Assembly (NCBI RefSeq): GCF_900497595.1
Contig: NZ_UFQO01000001.1
Coordinates: forward strand, 248,001 to 312,000
DNA length: 64,000 nt
Direction of reading: 5' to 3'
DNA from: Treponema pectinovorum
Lineage (GTDB): Bacteria; Spirochaetota; Spirochaetia; Treponematales; Treponemataceae
In this document: piece by piece, positions 53,901 to 62,557 of the stretch
Layout of the letters: each line of letters opens with the position of its first letter
Position numbering within the stretch: the stretch's first letter is position 1
Position numbers and translations under genes: made by a program
The notes under the pieces: model-generated
Seen by the model: the letters and a program-made list of their open reading frames with translations, nothing else
The model's database searches: none
Told to the model about the DNA's origin: nothing

Positions 53901-55182
53901 AAGTTTTTTCCGTTTTTAATTTTGCTATTATCTGGCTCAAAGGAATTCTTGAAGGGCAAACAGAATTGCAAAGAGCGCATTCTGTACAAAGGGCTGCGGT
54001 TTGTCGTATCAAAGCGAGATTATTTTCGTAACTTTCCTTGTGAATATAACTTCTGTAAAGGCTTTCTGGGAAAAGCGATAAAGGGCAGATTTTTAAACAT
54101 TCACCGCAACGCACACAAACCTGTTCAATTTGGTCAGGAAGATTTTCTTTTGGAATAAACGCAACAGATTTTACTTCTTTTGAAACTGGAATATTCAAGT
54201 TAGATACAGAAAGTCCCAAAAGAATTCCGTTTATTACGATTTTAGAAAGAGGCCTTTTAAAACCTCCTGCTTGAGCAACCAAATCCTTCAAGGTAGTTCC
54301 AATCTTTACATCAAAAAAGCCTGCAGTATTTAAACAATCTCCACTCAAGTGAACTTTAGAACTTATTACTGGCTCGTTAAAACAAACTGCATTGAAAGCA
54401 TTTAAAGCGGTAAGGCAATCTATATAAAGATCTTCTGTAGAGATTTTATTGAAAGGCGAATCCTTACAAGTTTTTTTTGTCGCTTGAATTATCTCATGCA
54501 TAAAACCGTTAGGATAAGCTGTTGAATCTATAAATATTTTTTCATAAGGAATATTGCTATCTGAATACGAAAAATCCTTGTCTTTATCATTTGTATCTGC
54601 AACAAATAAAATTCCATTTGCAGACATTGCCTTTGCAATTATAAAGGAACCTTGCTTGACCATTTCAAAATAAAATTTGCTCACTAAACCTTCTGTCAAT
54701 CTGCTTGGGTCATCTGAATAGAGCCTTACGATTAACAAGCGGCTGGCTTTTGCTTCAATTTTTTTTATCTGCGAAGAAAGACAAGTTAATTTAGAAAAAG
54801 TATTGTAAACACCTTTTTCCGAAAAAATATAAAGCAGAGTTTTTTGATCTAAATTTTTCCAGTCAAAAACCTTATTTTTTTTACCAGTAAAAGAAAAGGC
54901 ACCTTCAAGTTTTATCTTTGCTGCAAGTCCACGAGAACCGTCTGAAAAATCGGTTTCAATAATATCCAAAACTTTTCCTGGAATTGAAGCATGAATGGCA
55001 GTTTCTAAAGAACGTGCAATCACCTGTCCTTCTTTTACGATTTCGTTTCCCTTTACGAGAATTTCAAAGTCACTAGAATCGTTTTTTTTAAGAGGAACTA
55101 AAGCAATCGGAGGAAGAAAAGCCTTTGAGTTTTCTTGGATTAAGCCTGCGTCTTCCGAAAGATAATTATGAACCGAAACCAT
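53890..55182 (-). CDS. rnfC: RnfC-like subunit with two 4Fe-4S clusters
   Basis: The 430-residue protein has the RnfC N-terminal barrel-sandwich element (AIHASIPGKVLDI at about 63-75), an SLBB-like region (about 285-330), and a ferredoxin module with C356-x2-C-x2-C-x3-C366 and C399-x2-C-x2-C-x3-C409. The glycine-rich G-G-A-G-F-P-T-H-V-K motif and the N-G-x-E-C-E-P-Y motif of the FMN/NADH site are replaced (GVYNTFSK and VRLYSDDP). Electron transfer through the clusters seems possible, but NADH oxidation is doubtful. Confidence 0.85.
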   Translation of the reverse strand: MVSVHNYLSEDAGLIQENSKAFLPPIALVPLKKNDSSDFEILVKGNEIVKEGQVIARSLETAIHASIPGKVLDIIETDFSDGSRGLAAKIKLEGAFSFTGKKNKVFDWKNLDQKTLLYIFSEKGVYNTFSKLTCLSSQIKKIEAKASRLLIVRLYSDDPSRLTEGLVSKFYFEMVKQGSFIIAKAMSANGILFVADTNDKDKDFSYSDSNIPYEKIFIDSTAYPNGFMHEIIQATKKTCKDSPFNKISTEDLYIDCLTALNAFNAVCFNEPVISSKVHLSGDCLNTAGFFDVKIGTTLKDLVAQAGGFKRPLSKIVINGILLGLSVSNLNIPVSKEVKSVAFIPKENLPDQIEQVCVRCGECLKICPLSLFPESLYRSYIHKESYENNLALIRQTAALCTECALCNSVCPSRIPLSQIIAKLKTEKTYEK

Positions 55183-56590
55183 TTTTTATTTTACCTGATA
55201 AACAATAAAGCAAGACCGTCAATGGAATAAAAGTCATAAAAATTAGCACAAGCATCGCAGATTTTTCCGAAGTTTTTCCAGAATTGGCGGTATACCCATA
55301 AGAAGTTTTTTTTCCCTGTTGGAGCATAAGTTTTTCCAAAGCAGGATATTCAATTTTTTCTATTCTATCACAAATTTGACTTATAAAGGAAGAATCGTAT
55401 GTTAAAACGGTTTCCACTTTTTCGAAAATTCCTTCATCATTTTCTTCAAAATTTACGATTTTAACGCTCTCGCCTTTTTTAATTGCAGATATTTTTTCGT
55501 TATCTTCTAATTTCCTGTACGGAAAACTTATTTTAATCCAAGCCCAATCTAAAAAATCTTCAAAATTTGGCAGTGAAAAATCTCTATTGAATTTTTCTAC
55601 TGGCGAAGGCAAAAGCGGTCTTTGTGTGTTTGAGTCCGAAGTAAAATTAAAATTTAAAAGTTTGTAGGAAAAAATTAAAAAAATTAAGACGAATACAAGT
55701 GCCGATAGAATAATTCTACTCTTTTTTTTGTTTTTAAGGATATTAACTTTAGATGATGGCTTTATAAAGACAAAATTGAATTCTGGTTCCGAATCGTCTT
55801 GCGCATAAGTAAAAAAAACTTTCTTTAATTCTAAATAAAACAAAAGAAGCGATGTGCAAGAAAAAATGCAAATCAAATACAAAGCTGAATTTACAAAAGA
55901 TGAAAGAGATAAAAAAATGCCTGGCAAAAAAAGCAGTAAAAGTATAAAAAAAGTATTTTTATTCAATTTTAGAAAATCTTTTCTTTCATAAAGTTTTTCC
56001 AATAAAAAAAATGCAAACAAGGCGATTGCGCTCGCTCCAACGGTTGTAAAAAAAGGACGAAAAAAACTAAAAAAGATAAAAGGAAGCGAGGTTAAAACAA
56101 AATATTTTTTCAATTTGGAAAAGTAAAGCAAAAATCCGAAAAAAATGAGCAATATAAAAGGTGCAAAAGCGAACGAAGAATTTGAAAAATCTGCCGAAGC
56201 AAAAGTTTGGCTATAACCGTTTATCTCTAAAATTGCATTTTTTAATCCAGTCAAATATCTTTGTGGAACGTAAAAAATCGAGAACGAAGATGAAGAATCT
56301 GTAAAAAAAGAATTTCGTTTTAGAATATAGGACTTTTCAAGTTCAATTTGAACTGGCGCTAAAGGCGATACAACAGGAATTTTTTGATTAACTTTGCAAA
56401 CAACATTTTTGCAATCATTTTTTTCTAAAAGGCTTATTACGTTTTCATCAGAAAGAACTTGAGATTTTACATACAAAAGATTATAGCCTTCCCAAAGTTG
56501 AGTTTGAGGTTTTGTTCTAAAAAAAAACAAAAAAAGTAAGGATAAAATTGCTGCAAAGAAGAAAAGGACAGTTTTTTTTAGTGAGTTCAT
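55166..56590 (-). CDS. Membrane protein opening the Rnf-like operon
   Basis: The 474-residue protein has an N-terminal helix, a block of about six helices (residues 140-260), one more around 290-310, and a C-terminal helix near residues 445-465. A beta-rich segment between 320 and 430 should lie outside the membrane. It overlaps rnfC by 17 bases and so is expressed with the complex. I recognise no family; a similar gene beside the treponemal Rnf genes is recalled from memory and unchecked. Confidence 0.65.
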   Translation of the reverse strand: MNSLKKTVLFFFAAILSLLFLFFFRTKPQTQLWEGYNLLYVKSQVLSDENVISLLEKNDCKNVVCKVNQKIPVVSPLAPVQIELEKSYILKRNSFFTDSSSSFSIFYVPQRYLTGLKNAILEINGYSQTFASADFSNSSFAFAPFILLIFFGFLLYFSKLKKYFVLTSLPFIFFSFFRPFFTTVGASAIALFAFFLLEKLYERKDFLKLNKNTFFILLLLFLPGIFLSLSSFVNSALYLICIFSCTSLLLFYLELKKVFFTYAQDDSEPEFNFVFIKPSSKVNILKNKKKSRIILSALVFVLIFLIFSYKLLNFNFTSDSNTQRPLLPSPVEKFNRDFSLPNFEDFLDWAWIKISFPYRKLEDNEKISAIKKGESVKIVNFEENDEGIFEKVETVLTYDSSFISQICDRIEKIEYPALEKLMLQQGKKTSYGYTANSGKTSEKSAMLVLIFMTFIPLTVLLYCLSGKIKNGFGS

Positions 56591-56595
56591 TTTTT

Positions 56596-57078
56596 CTAAA
56601 GGAGTAAAAAACCCGCTCCTACAAATGCACCCAAAATACTTCCGACAATAACTTCCATTGGGCTGTGCCCCTGAACTTCTTTTAAATTTTTGTATTCCTG
56701 AACCAACCCCTGATCTTTTAACAGGTTACCAATTCTGTTTATCATCTTTGCTTGAATGCCGTTTGCCCTTCTTACTCCAACAGCATCCCTTATCGTAATC
56801 ATAAAAAAGCAGAACGAAAGTACAAATATGTCAGAATCTATTCCGGATGTTATTCCTATGCAAGTGCAAAGGCAGGCAACTAAAGCGCTGTGGCTAGAAG
56901 GCATTCCTCCAGTTCGCCAAACTAAAAGTTCTGCAATTTCTTTTATGCTGTGGACTTGTCCTGCAAATAATTTTATCAAAGTTTTTAAAAACTGCGCAAA
57001 AAACCAACTGAAAATGCAAGCCAAAAAAGTAGGTGAATAAAGCAGAATCGTAAGTTGTTCCCAAAAACCTTTTACCAT
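56596..57078 (-). CDS. DUF212 family protein (divergent PAP2)
   Basis: The 160-residue membrane protein has the DUF212 signature GGMPSSHSALV at about residues 53-63, a RRANGIQAKMINRIG segment and a closing GHSPMEVIVGSILG, which match the acid phosphatase/VanZ-like family. Lipid phosphatase activity is inferred from the PAP2 relation only. An ATG at 57078 gives the usual family length and leaves a divergent promoter gap to the RluA gene; the frame extending to 57273 would run into that gene. Confidence 0.85.
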   Translation of the reverse strand: MVKGFWEQLTILLYSPTFLACIFSWFFAQFLKTLIKLFAGQVHSIKEIAELLVWRTGGMPSSHSALVACLCTCIGITSGIDSDIFVLSFCFFMITIRDAVGVRRANGIQAKMINRIGNLLKDQGLVQEYKNLKEVQGHSPMEVIVGSILGAFVGAGFLLL

Positions 57079-57132
57079 ATAAAATATTTTAATGTAATGA
57101 AAAAAAATGTCTAGTATGCTAACATCTTGCCC

Positions 57133-58116
57133 ATGGACTTTGTTAATTTTACAGCAGGTAAAGACGATGACAACAGACGGCTCGACGTCCTTGTAAGAAA
57201 ATTTCTTAAAGAAGAAAGCCTCGCTCAACTTTACAAGTCCATCCGAAACGGTTTTATAAAGGTCAATGGTCAAAAAAAAGAAGGTAAATACAGAGTTTTA
57301 GAAGGCGATAATATTTCATTCGCTTCTTTTTTAATCAAAAATCAAAATACAAAAGAAGTTGAAAAACATGCAGACGCTAAAGATTTTCCGACTTTAGACA
57401 AAAAAATCATAATTTTGCGGACGGATGATTTTCTGTTTTTGAATAAGCCTTACGATATTCCTGTTCAAAAAGCAAATAAAAACGACTTAAGCCTTGATTC
57501 ATTAGTCGAGAACGAAAGAAAAATTACAGAGGAGGCAAAAAGTCTCGCTTTTAAAACTGGACCTCTTCATCGTTTAGACCGCCTTACGACAGGACTCATA
57601 GCGTTTAGCCAGAGTTTGCAGGGGGCAAGATGGTTTTCGGCTGTCATAAAAAATTGCCTTGCAAAAAAAACTTATTTCGCGCTTGTTCAAGGCAAGATGA
57701 GCAAAGAATATTTTTGGCAAGATAGAATTAGCAGGCAGAAAATAACAGATAAAGGCTTTCATACTGTAAGCGTAAATTCAAAAATTGATGAAGGAAGAAT
57801 AAGTTATACAAAAGCAAAGCCACTGGGAACTGGCTCATATAAAGGTCTGGATGTAACCCTCGTAAAATTTGAAATTTTAACTGGACGCACACATCAAATA
57901 AGGGCAACAAGTTCGAGCCACGGCTACCCTCTTCTTGACGACACCGCTTATGGAGCGAAAAAAATAGATTCAAGACAAAAATTATACCTTCATTCATACA
58001 GCTTAGATTTACCAAAAAACGATTTTGCCCTTCCAGAAACTATAATTGCTCCATTGAACGAAGAATTTTTAAAAATGATGGAACTTTCTTTGATAAATTG
58101 GAACGGTAAATTATAA
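57133..58116 (+). CDS. RluA-family pseudouridine synthase with S4 domain
   Basis: The 327-residue protein has an S4-type N-terminus (RRLDVLVRKFLKE... LYKSIRNGFIKVNGQ) and the RluA core with GPLHRLDRLTTGL (catalytic Asp in H-R-L-D) and GRTHQIRATSSSHGYP. It is the third RluA-type protein in the window. The ATG at 57133 is chosen over a TTG two codons earlier. The next gene starts one base after its stop, so they are coupled. Confidence 0.9.
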   Translation: MDFVNFTAGKDDDNRRLDVLVRKFLKEESLAQLYKSIRNGFIKVNGQKKEGKYRVLEGDNISFASFLIKNQNTKEVEKHADAKDFPTLDKKIIILRTDDFLFLNKPYDIPVQKANKNDLSLDSLVENERKITEEAKSLAFKTGPLHRLDRLTTGLIAFSQSLQGARWFSAVIKNCLAKKTYFALVQGKMSKEYFWQDRISRQKITDKGFHTVSVNSKIDEGRISYTKAKPLGTGSYKGLDVTLVKFEILTGRTHQIRATSSSHGYPLLDDTAYGAKKIDSRQKLYLHSYSLDLPKNDFALPETIIAPLNEEFLKMMELSLINWNGKL

Positions 58117-58117
58117 T

Positions 58118-59041
58118 ATGCTCATGGATTTTGAAGATTTTTTTGGATTGAAAAAGAAAGAAATTCAAGTCTTTGCATTTTACGGCCCTTCTGGAACAGG
58201 AAAGAGTTTTAGGGCTAAACTCGTTGCGCAAAAATTCCACATAAAAGCGATAATCGATGACGGTCTTTTGATATACGAAGACAACATACTCGCAGGTCAT
58301 TCTGCAAAACTAGAAGACAGCTACATGGGTGCTGTTAGAGTGGCTTTATTTGACGACAAAGAACACCGCGATAGTGTCGCCTTAGAAATTCAAAAAAAAC
58401 AGATAAAAAAGATTCTCCTCTTGGGCACAAGCGAAAAGATGATAAACAAAATTGCGATGCGCCTTCAGCTCCCCCTTCCGCAGAAATATGTAAAAATCGA
58501 AGACATTGCAACAAAAGACCAGATTGAAGCGGCAAGAATAAGCCGCCAGATAGAAGGCAAACATGTAATTCCCGTTCGAGCGTATGAAGTTAGAGGTGCA
58601 GGAAGTTACAGCAGAATTTTTATATCAAAGGTAAAAGTCCGCCTTGCAAAAAAGAAATTTTTTAAAAGATTTTTTAAAAACGCAAACGACAATCCGGATA
58701 TAAATTCTAAACTGTTTGAAAAATCCGTGGTTCGACCTTCCTTTTCTGTAATTGAACGAAAAAATGTTTCGCAAGCATATCTTGCTCGCCTTTGCCTGTT
58801 GTGTGTTCAAAATTTTAATAAAACGATAAAGATAAAGAGCTTAAAGATAAAGCCTCAAAAAAGCGGTTACAAATTTTACATAACTATAGACGTTCCTTTT
58901 GGAGAGCCACTTTCAGACCTTAGCAACGAATTGAATCAATACGTTATAAAATCAATCGAAAAAATAAGCGGAATTCTAATTGAAGACATCGCTATAACTG
59001 TGGATAAAGTTTTAATTCCAAAAGATATTTTAATCGCTTAG
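58118..59041 (+). CDS. P-loop NTPase fused to an Asp23-like domain
   Basis: The 307-residue protein starts with a nucleotide-binding module (Walker A FYGPSGTGKSFRAKL, residues 20-34). Residues 150-300 end in an Asp23/Gls24-like alpha-beta domain with VIERKNVSQAYLARLCLLCV and a TIDVPFGEPLSDLSNELNQYV segment. Asp23 proteins are linked to cell-envelope stress in Firmicutes. No clear Walker B was identified, so the nucleotide may be bound without hydrolysis. A second start at 58124 is possible. The end overlaps the convergent nucleotidyltransferase gene by 4 bases. Confidence 0.7.
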   Translation: MLMDFEDFFGLKKKEIQVFAFYGPSGTGKSFRAKLVAQKFHIKAIIDDGLLIYEDNILAGHSAKLEDSYMGAVRVALFDDKEHRDSVALEIQKKQIKKILLLGTSEKMINKIAMRLQLPLPQKYVKIEDIATKDQIEAARISRQIEGKHVIPVRAYEVRGAGSYSRIFISKVKVRLAKKKFFKRFFKNANDNPDINSKLFEKSVVRPSFSVIERKNVSQAYLARLCLLCVQNFNKTIKIKSLKIKPQKSGYKFYITIDVPFGEPLSDLSNELNQYVIKSIEKISGILIEDIAITVDKVLIPKDILIA

Positions 59042-60165
59042 AGTTGTTCGCGGCTTTTTACAGTTTTTGTGCGTTCTCGCTTATTTGTAAAGGCGTTTTT
59101 TGGAATCTTTATTCCTACTCCAAGATTTTTTAAGCTGACTCGAATCGCATATTCAAGTTCTGTGCGTTGAGGATTTATAGGCAAAACAAAATTTCTAACC
59201 TGTGTCCAGGTTTTTAAATACAGTTCTCCAGTGGCAGTCTTTGCAGAAACTTCTTTTTTCCAGTCCGTAAGCGTGTTGATAAAATCACCTATAAGATAGG
59301 TCAACTTTTGTCCAAGTCGGACAGTTTTATCGTTTTGAACGAGATTATCCATTTGCAGAAGATTTTGCATATATGAACGTTCAAATTTTTTGGATTCATA
59401 CATCAAATTTGTCGCATTTGGTTGAAGATACATGTAAAGGTCAGTTTCTAGACAGGACGAAATTATGTCATAAGCGTGGCCAGAATTTAAAATCTTTAAC
59501 ATTTCTTCTGTTAATCTGCTAGGACTTACTGGCAATAAAAGATGCGCGCTTTTTCTGATTTTTTGCTTTAGGAAAAATCCCATCTTACATCCGCAGGTTG
59601 CACTATATTTTACAGCACGCAACATTCTTACTGGGTCTTCTTCAAAAATACGGTTCAAAGGAATCACAGGTTTTAAAACACGATTTTTTATATCCTGAAC
59701 TCCACCCACATAATCTATAACCTGTTCTTTTATAGGATCGTAATAAAGGGAATTAAGCGTAAAATCGCGTCTTTGTACATCTTCTTCTATCGAGCCAAAA
59801 CTGTTTCCAACGCTGCCTGCAACTGTTGAGCGAAAGGTTGAAACTTCAAAAATCTTCTCATCAAAAAAAACATGCACAAGCCTAAAGCGCTTACCGATTA
59901 TCCTTGAATTTCTGAAAAGTTTTTTTATCTTGCTTGGAGTAGCACTTGTTACTATGTCAAAATCTTTTGGTTCTTTACCTACGAGTAAATCCCTTACTGC
60001 TCCACCAACTATGTAAGTGTCAAAACCACAGTCTTTTAAATGGCTTACAACTTTTAAGCAATCTGAATCTATCTTTTCTACGGGAATTTTATGTTCGTTT
60101 TTGGTGTAAATTATGGCCTTTTTAACAGGGTGACCACTTCTGTTTTTAGAATATCTGTATAACAC
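59038..60165 (-). CDS. PcnB/CCA-type tRNA nucleotidyltransferase family protein
   Basis: The 375-residue protein has the class II nucleotidyltransferase motif GGAVRDLLVGKEPKDFDIVT (GG and D-x-D), then IIGKRFRLVHV and the RRDFTLNSLYYD motif. The R-F-R-L-V-H-V pattern is typical of the PcnB subgroup, and the lack of an HD domain supports this; many such proteins in this phylum add CCA instead of poly(A). tRNA-Leu in the window lacks CCA, so a CCA-adding enzyme is needed somewhere. The start is a GTG at 60165. Confidence 0.88.
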   Translation of the reverse strand: MLYRYSKNRSGHPVKKAIIYTKNEHKIPVEKIDSDCLKVVSHLKDCGFDTYIVGGAVRDLLVGKEPKDFDIVTSATPSKIKKLFRNSRIIGKRFRLVHVFFDEKIFEVSTFRSTVAGSVGNSFGSIEEDVQRRDFTLNSLYYDPIKEQVIDYVGGVQDIKNRVLKPVIPLNRIFEEDPVRMLRAVKYSATCGCKMGFFLKQKIRKSAHLLLPVSPSRLTEEMLKILNSGHAYDIISSCLETDLYMYLQPNATNLMYESKKFERSYMQNLLQMDNLVQNDKTVRLGQKLTYLIGDFINTLTDWKKEVSAKTATGELYLKTWTQVRNFVLPINPQRTELEYAIRVSLKNLGVGIKIPKNAFTNKRERTKTVKSREQL

Positions 60166-60209
60166 AATGCTTTATAATAATGTTTTAAATAATTCTGTAC
60201 AACAATCAA

Positions 60210-60258
60210 AAAAAATGCGCACTTAAATATCTGTATTACAAAAAAGCACGCATTTTTT
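60210..60258 (-). terminator. Rho-independent terminator after purC
   Basis: AAAAAATGCG at 60210-60219 pairs with CGCATTTTTT at 60249-60258. On the minus strand the stem ends in a run of T residues, closing the purC transcript. The A/T tracts on both sides would let it work in either direction. Confidence 0.75.
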
Positions 60259-60282
60259 ATGAATCTTAATTGGAATCTGAGT

Positions 60283-61134
60283 TTACAAATCCTTACCGGT
60301 AATCTTTTTTACGCATTCGTGATAAAGTTTTGAAGTTTCGTTTACAACTTCTTGCGGAATTGATTTTATATTTGGATCTCCTGCAAGATTATTCTCTTTT
60401 AGCCAGTCTCTTATAAACTGCTTGTCGTAACTTGCGGGGCTTGTTCCAACTTTATACGTCGAAGCGTTCCAGAATCTGCTTGAATCTGGAGTTAAAACTT
60501 CGTCTGCCAATACGAGTTGTCCATTTTCATCAAGACCAAATTCAAATTTTGTGTCGGCTATTATTATTCCGTTTTTTGCTGCATGCTCATAACATTTTTT
60601 GTAGATTGAAAGAGCGGCTTTTTCGATTTTTGAGCCTAAGTCTTCACCTAAATCTTTTTTCATATAATCGAGAGTTACATTTATATCGTGTCCTTCTGTT
60701 GCCTTTGTTGAAGGAGTTACAATCGGTTGTTCGAGTTTTTCTGCCTGTTCATATTTTTTTGTGAATGAATGACCCAAAAACGGCTCTCCTTTTTTGTATG
60801 CTTCGTACATAGAACCAAACATATAGCCACGAACGATAACTTCGTAAGGAATCATCTTGAGTTTTTTTACGAGGATTGTTCTGCCTTGAAATTCTTCGCT
60901 TTGAAATTCTTTTGGCATATCCTTTAAGTCGCTTGAAATCATGTGGTTTTTTACTATGTCTTTTGTGTAATCAAACCAAAAGTTCGAAAGCGCATTTAAA
61001 ACCTTTCCTTTATCAGTAATCATCGTAGGAAGAATAACATCAAAAGCGCTTATTCTATCTGTTGTAACGATAACCATTCTTCCGTCTTCTAAGTCGTATA
61101 CTTCACGAACCTTTCCGCTGATAATCTTTTTCAT
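60283..61134 (-). CDS. purC: Phosphoribosylaminoimidazole-succinocarboxamide synthase (SAICAR synthetase)
   Basis: The 283-residue protein has the PurC motifs GKVREVYDLEDGRMVIVTTDRISAFDV (shown in part), EVIVRGYMFGSMYEAYKKGE and the ADTKFEFGLDENGQLVLADEVLTPDSSRFW region. It joins aspartate to CAIR in de novo purine synthesis. The length matches the longer PurC class. It follows rpiB by 14 bases. No other purine gene is in the window. Confidence 0.97.
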   Translation of the reverse strand: MKKIISGKVREVYDLEDGRMVIVTTDRISAFDVILPTMITDKGKVLNALSNFWFDYTKDIVKNHMISSDLKDMPKEFQSEEFQGRTILVKKLKMIPYEVIVRGYMFGSMYEAYKKGEPFLGHSFTKKYEQAEKLEQPIVTPSTKATEGHDINVTLDYMKKDLGEDLGSKIEKAALSIYKKCYEHAAKNGIIIADTKFEFGLDENGQLVLADEVLTPDSSRFWNASTYKVGTSPASYDKQFIRDWLKENNLAGDPNIKSIPQEVVNETSKLYHECVKKITGKDL

Positions 61135-61148
61135 ATTTTATTCCTCTA

Positions 61149-61586
61149 TTAGTTTTCTAGCATATCGATTCTGCGCTGATGCCTGCCACCTTCAAATTCT
61201 GTGTTTAAGAATTTTTCTGCAATCATCTCTGCCATTTCGTATGCGATTATCCTTGCTCCCATGCAAAGCACATTTGAATCGTTGTGTTTTCTCGTAAATT
61301 CTGCCATTACAAGATCAGTGCACAACGCAGCTCTTATTCCCTTGTGTTTGTTTGCAGCGATGCTCATTCCAACACCTGTTCCGCAAATCAAAATTCCAAA
61401 ATCCGCCTGTTTTTCGTTTATGCAATTGCAGACTTTTTTGGCATATAGCGGATAGTCCACGCTTTGTGCGCTGTCCGTTCCCATGTTTAAAACATTAAAA
61501 CCTTTGGCTTTTAAATAATCACAAAGTTTATCCTTATAGATATAACCTGCGTGATCACAACCTATAGCTATAGTTTTAGCCATCAT
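61149..61586 (-). CDS. rpiB: Ribose-5-phosphate isomerase B
   Basis: The 145-residue protein has the RpiB signatures IGCDHAGYIYKDKL (residues 8-21), the catalytic-cysteine loop ICGTGVGMSIAANK, and a KHNDSNVLCMGAR segment. It interconverts ribose-5-phosphate and ribulose-5-phosphate. Two adjacent ATGs are possible starts. Co-directional with purC, which is fitting because ribose-5-phosphate feeds PRPP synthesis. Confidence 0.95.
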   Translation of the reverse strand: MMAKTIAIGCDHAGYIYKDKLCDYLKAKGFNVLNMGTDSAQSVDYPLYAKKVCNCINEKQADFGILICGTGVGMSIAANKHKGIRAALCTDLVMAEFTRKHNDSNVLCMGARIIAYEMAEMIAEKFLNTEFEGGRHQRRIDMLEN

Positions 61587-61669
61587 TTGCCTTCTTTAAA
61601 TTTTTATTTATAAATAAGATGTAATAATCTAGCATTTTGTTAAACATACAGCAATCACAGACGATAGCC

Positions 61670-62557
61670 TTAAATAAGTTTTCCCTTGTCGAAAAAGTCG
61701 CTTTTCAAAAATGTCGTTAAACTTTCTTTCCAATCCGGCAGGATTATTCCTAAAGTTTTTTGAATTTTATCTTTGCATAAAACAGAATAGTGCGGACGCT
61801 TTGCAGGAGTTGGATATTCTTCTGTAGTGCAAGGATTTATCTTACAAGTTTGATTTTTTATGAGGCCGATTTTTGTTGCTTGGCGATTTATTTCGACTGC
61901 AAAATCCCACCATGAAATATCAGCGTCGCCTGAATAATTGTATATACCATAAGGAATTTCGCCGTTTTTTTGGATGAATAAAATTATGACTTTTGCAAGA
62001 TCGCCGCAAAAAGTTGGAGAGCCTCTCTGGTCGTTTACAACTTTTATTTCGCTAAATTTATTCATCAATTTTATCATCGTGTAGACAAAGTTTTTTCCTT
62101 GCCAACCGTAAAGCCAGGCAGTTCTTATGATGTAAGATTGGGCGCAGTTTGAACTTACATTTTTTTCCCCTTCTGCCTTTGTTGCTGCATAAACTCCAAT
62201 TGGAGAAGGTGGCATATCTTCTGTTATGGGAGAAGTTTGTGAGCCGTCAAAAATATAATCCGTTGAAATATGTATAATTTTCGCTCCTATTGAAGTTGCT
62301 ATAATAGCTAGATTTTTTGCTCCGAGCGAGTTCAGTTTTTCTGCCTTGTCGTGCTCTTCTTCTGCTTTATCGACTGCTGTATAGGAAGAGCAGTTTACTA
62401 TAAAGTCAATTTTTTTATCCTTTATAAAATTTTGTAAAGCGAAAATATCAGTTATATCGATTGCACTTGAAGTTCCAGTAAAATTGATTTTTTTTTCATC
62501 TAGTTGACGGCAAACTTCACTTCCAAGCATTCCTGTCGAACCTACGACCCAAATCAT
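61670..62557 (-). CDS. rfbD: dTDP-4-dehydrorhamnose reductase
   Basis: The 295-residue SDR-type reductase has VVGSTGMLGSEVC at residues 4-16, the ISTDYIFDG motif and the Y-x3-K pair in VYAATKAEGE. It performs the final NADPH-dependent step to dTDP-L-rhamnose. It overlaps rfbB by 4 bases and is the last gene of the rhamnose operon visible here. Confidence 0.95.
   Translation of the reverse strand: MIWVVGSTGMLGSEVCRQLDEKKINFTGTSSAIDITDIFALQNFIKDKKIDFIVNCSSYTAVDKAEEEHDKAEKLNSLGAKNLAIIATSIGAKIIHISTDYIFDGSQTSPITEDMPPSPIGVYAATKAEGEKNVSSNCAQSYIIRTAWLYGWQGKNFVYTMIKLMNKFSEIKVVNDQRGSPTFCGDLAKVIILFIQKNGEIPYGIYNYSGDADISWWDFAVEINRQATKIGLIKNQTCKINPCTTEEYPTPAKRPHYSVLCKDKIQKTLGIILPDWKESLTTFLKSDFFDKGKLI

Noticed and set aside
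57079-57273. Long N-terminal extension of the DUF212 protein
   Set aside because: It would run antisense into the start of the RluA gene; the ATG at 57078 gives the normal family length.
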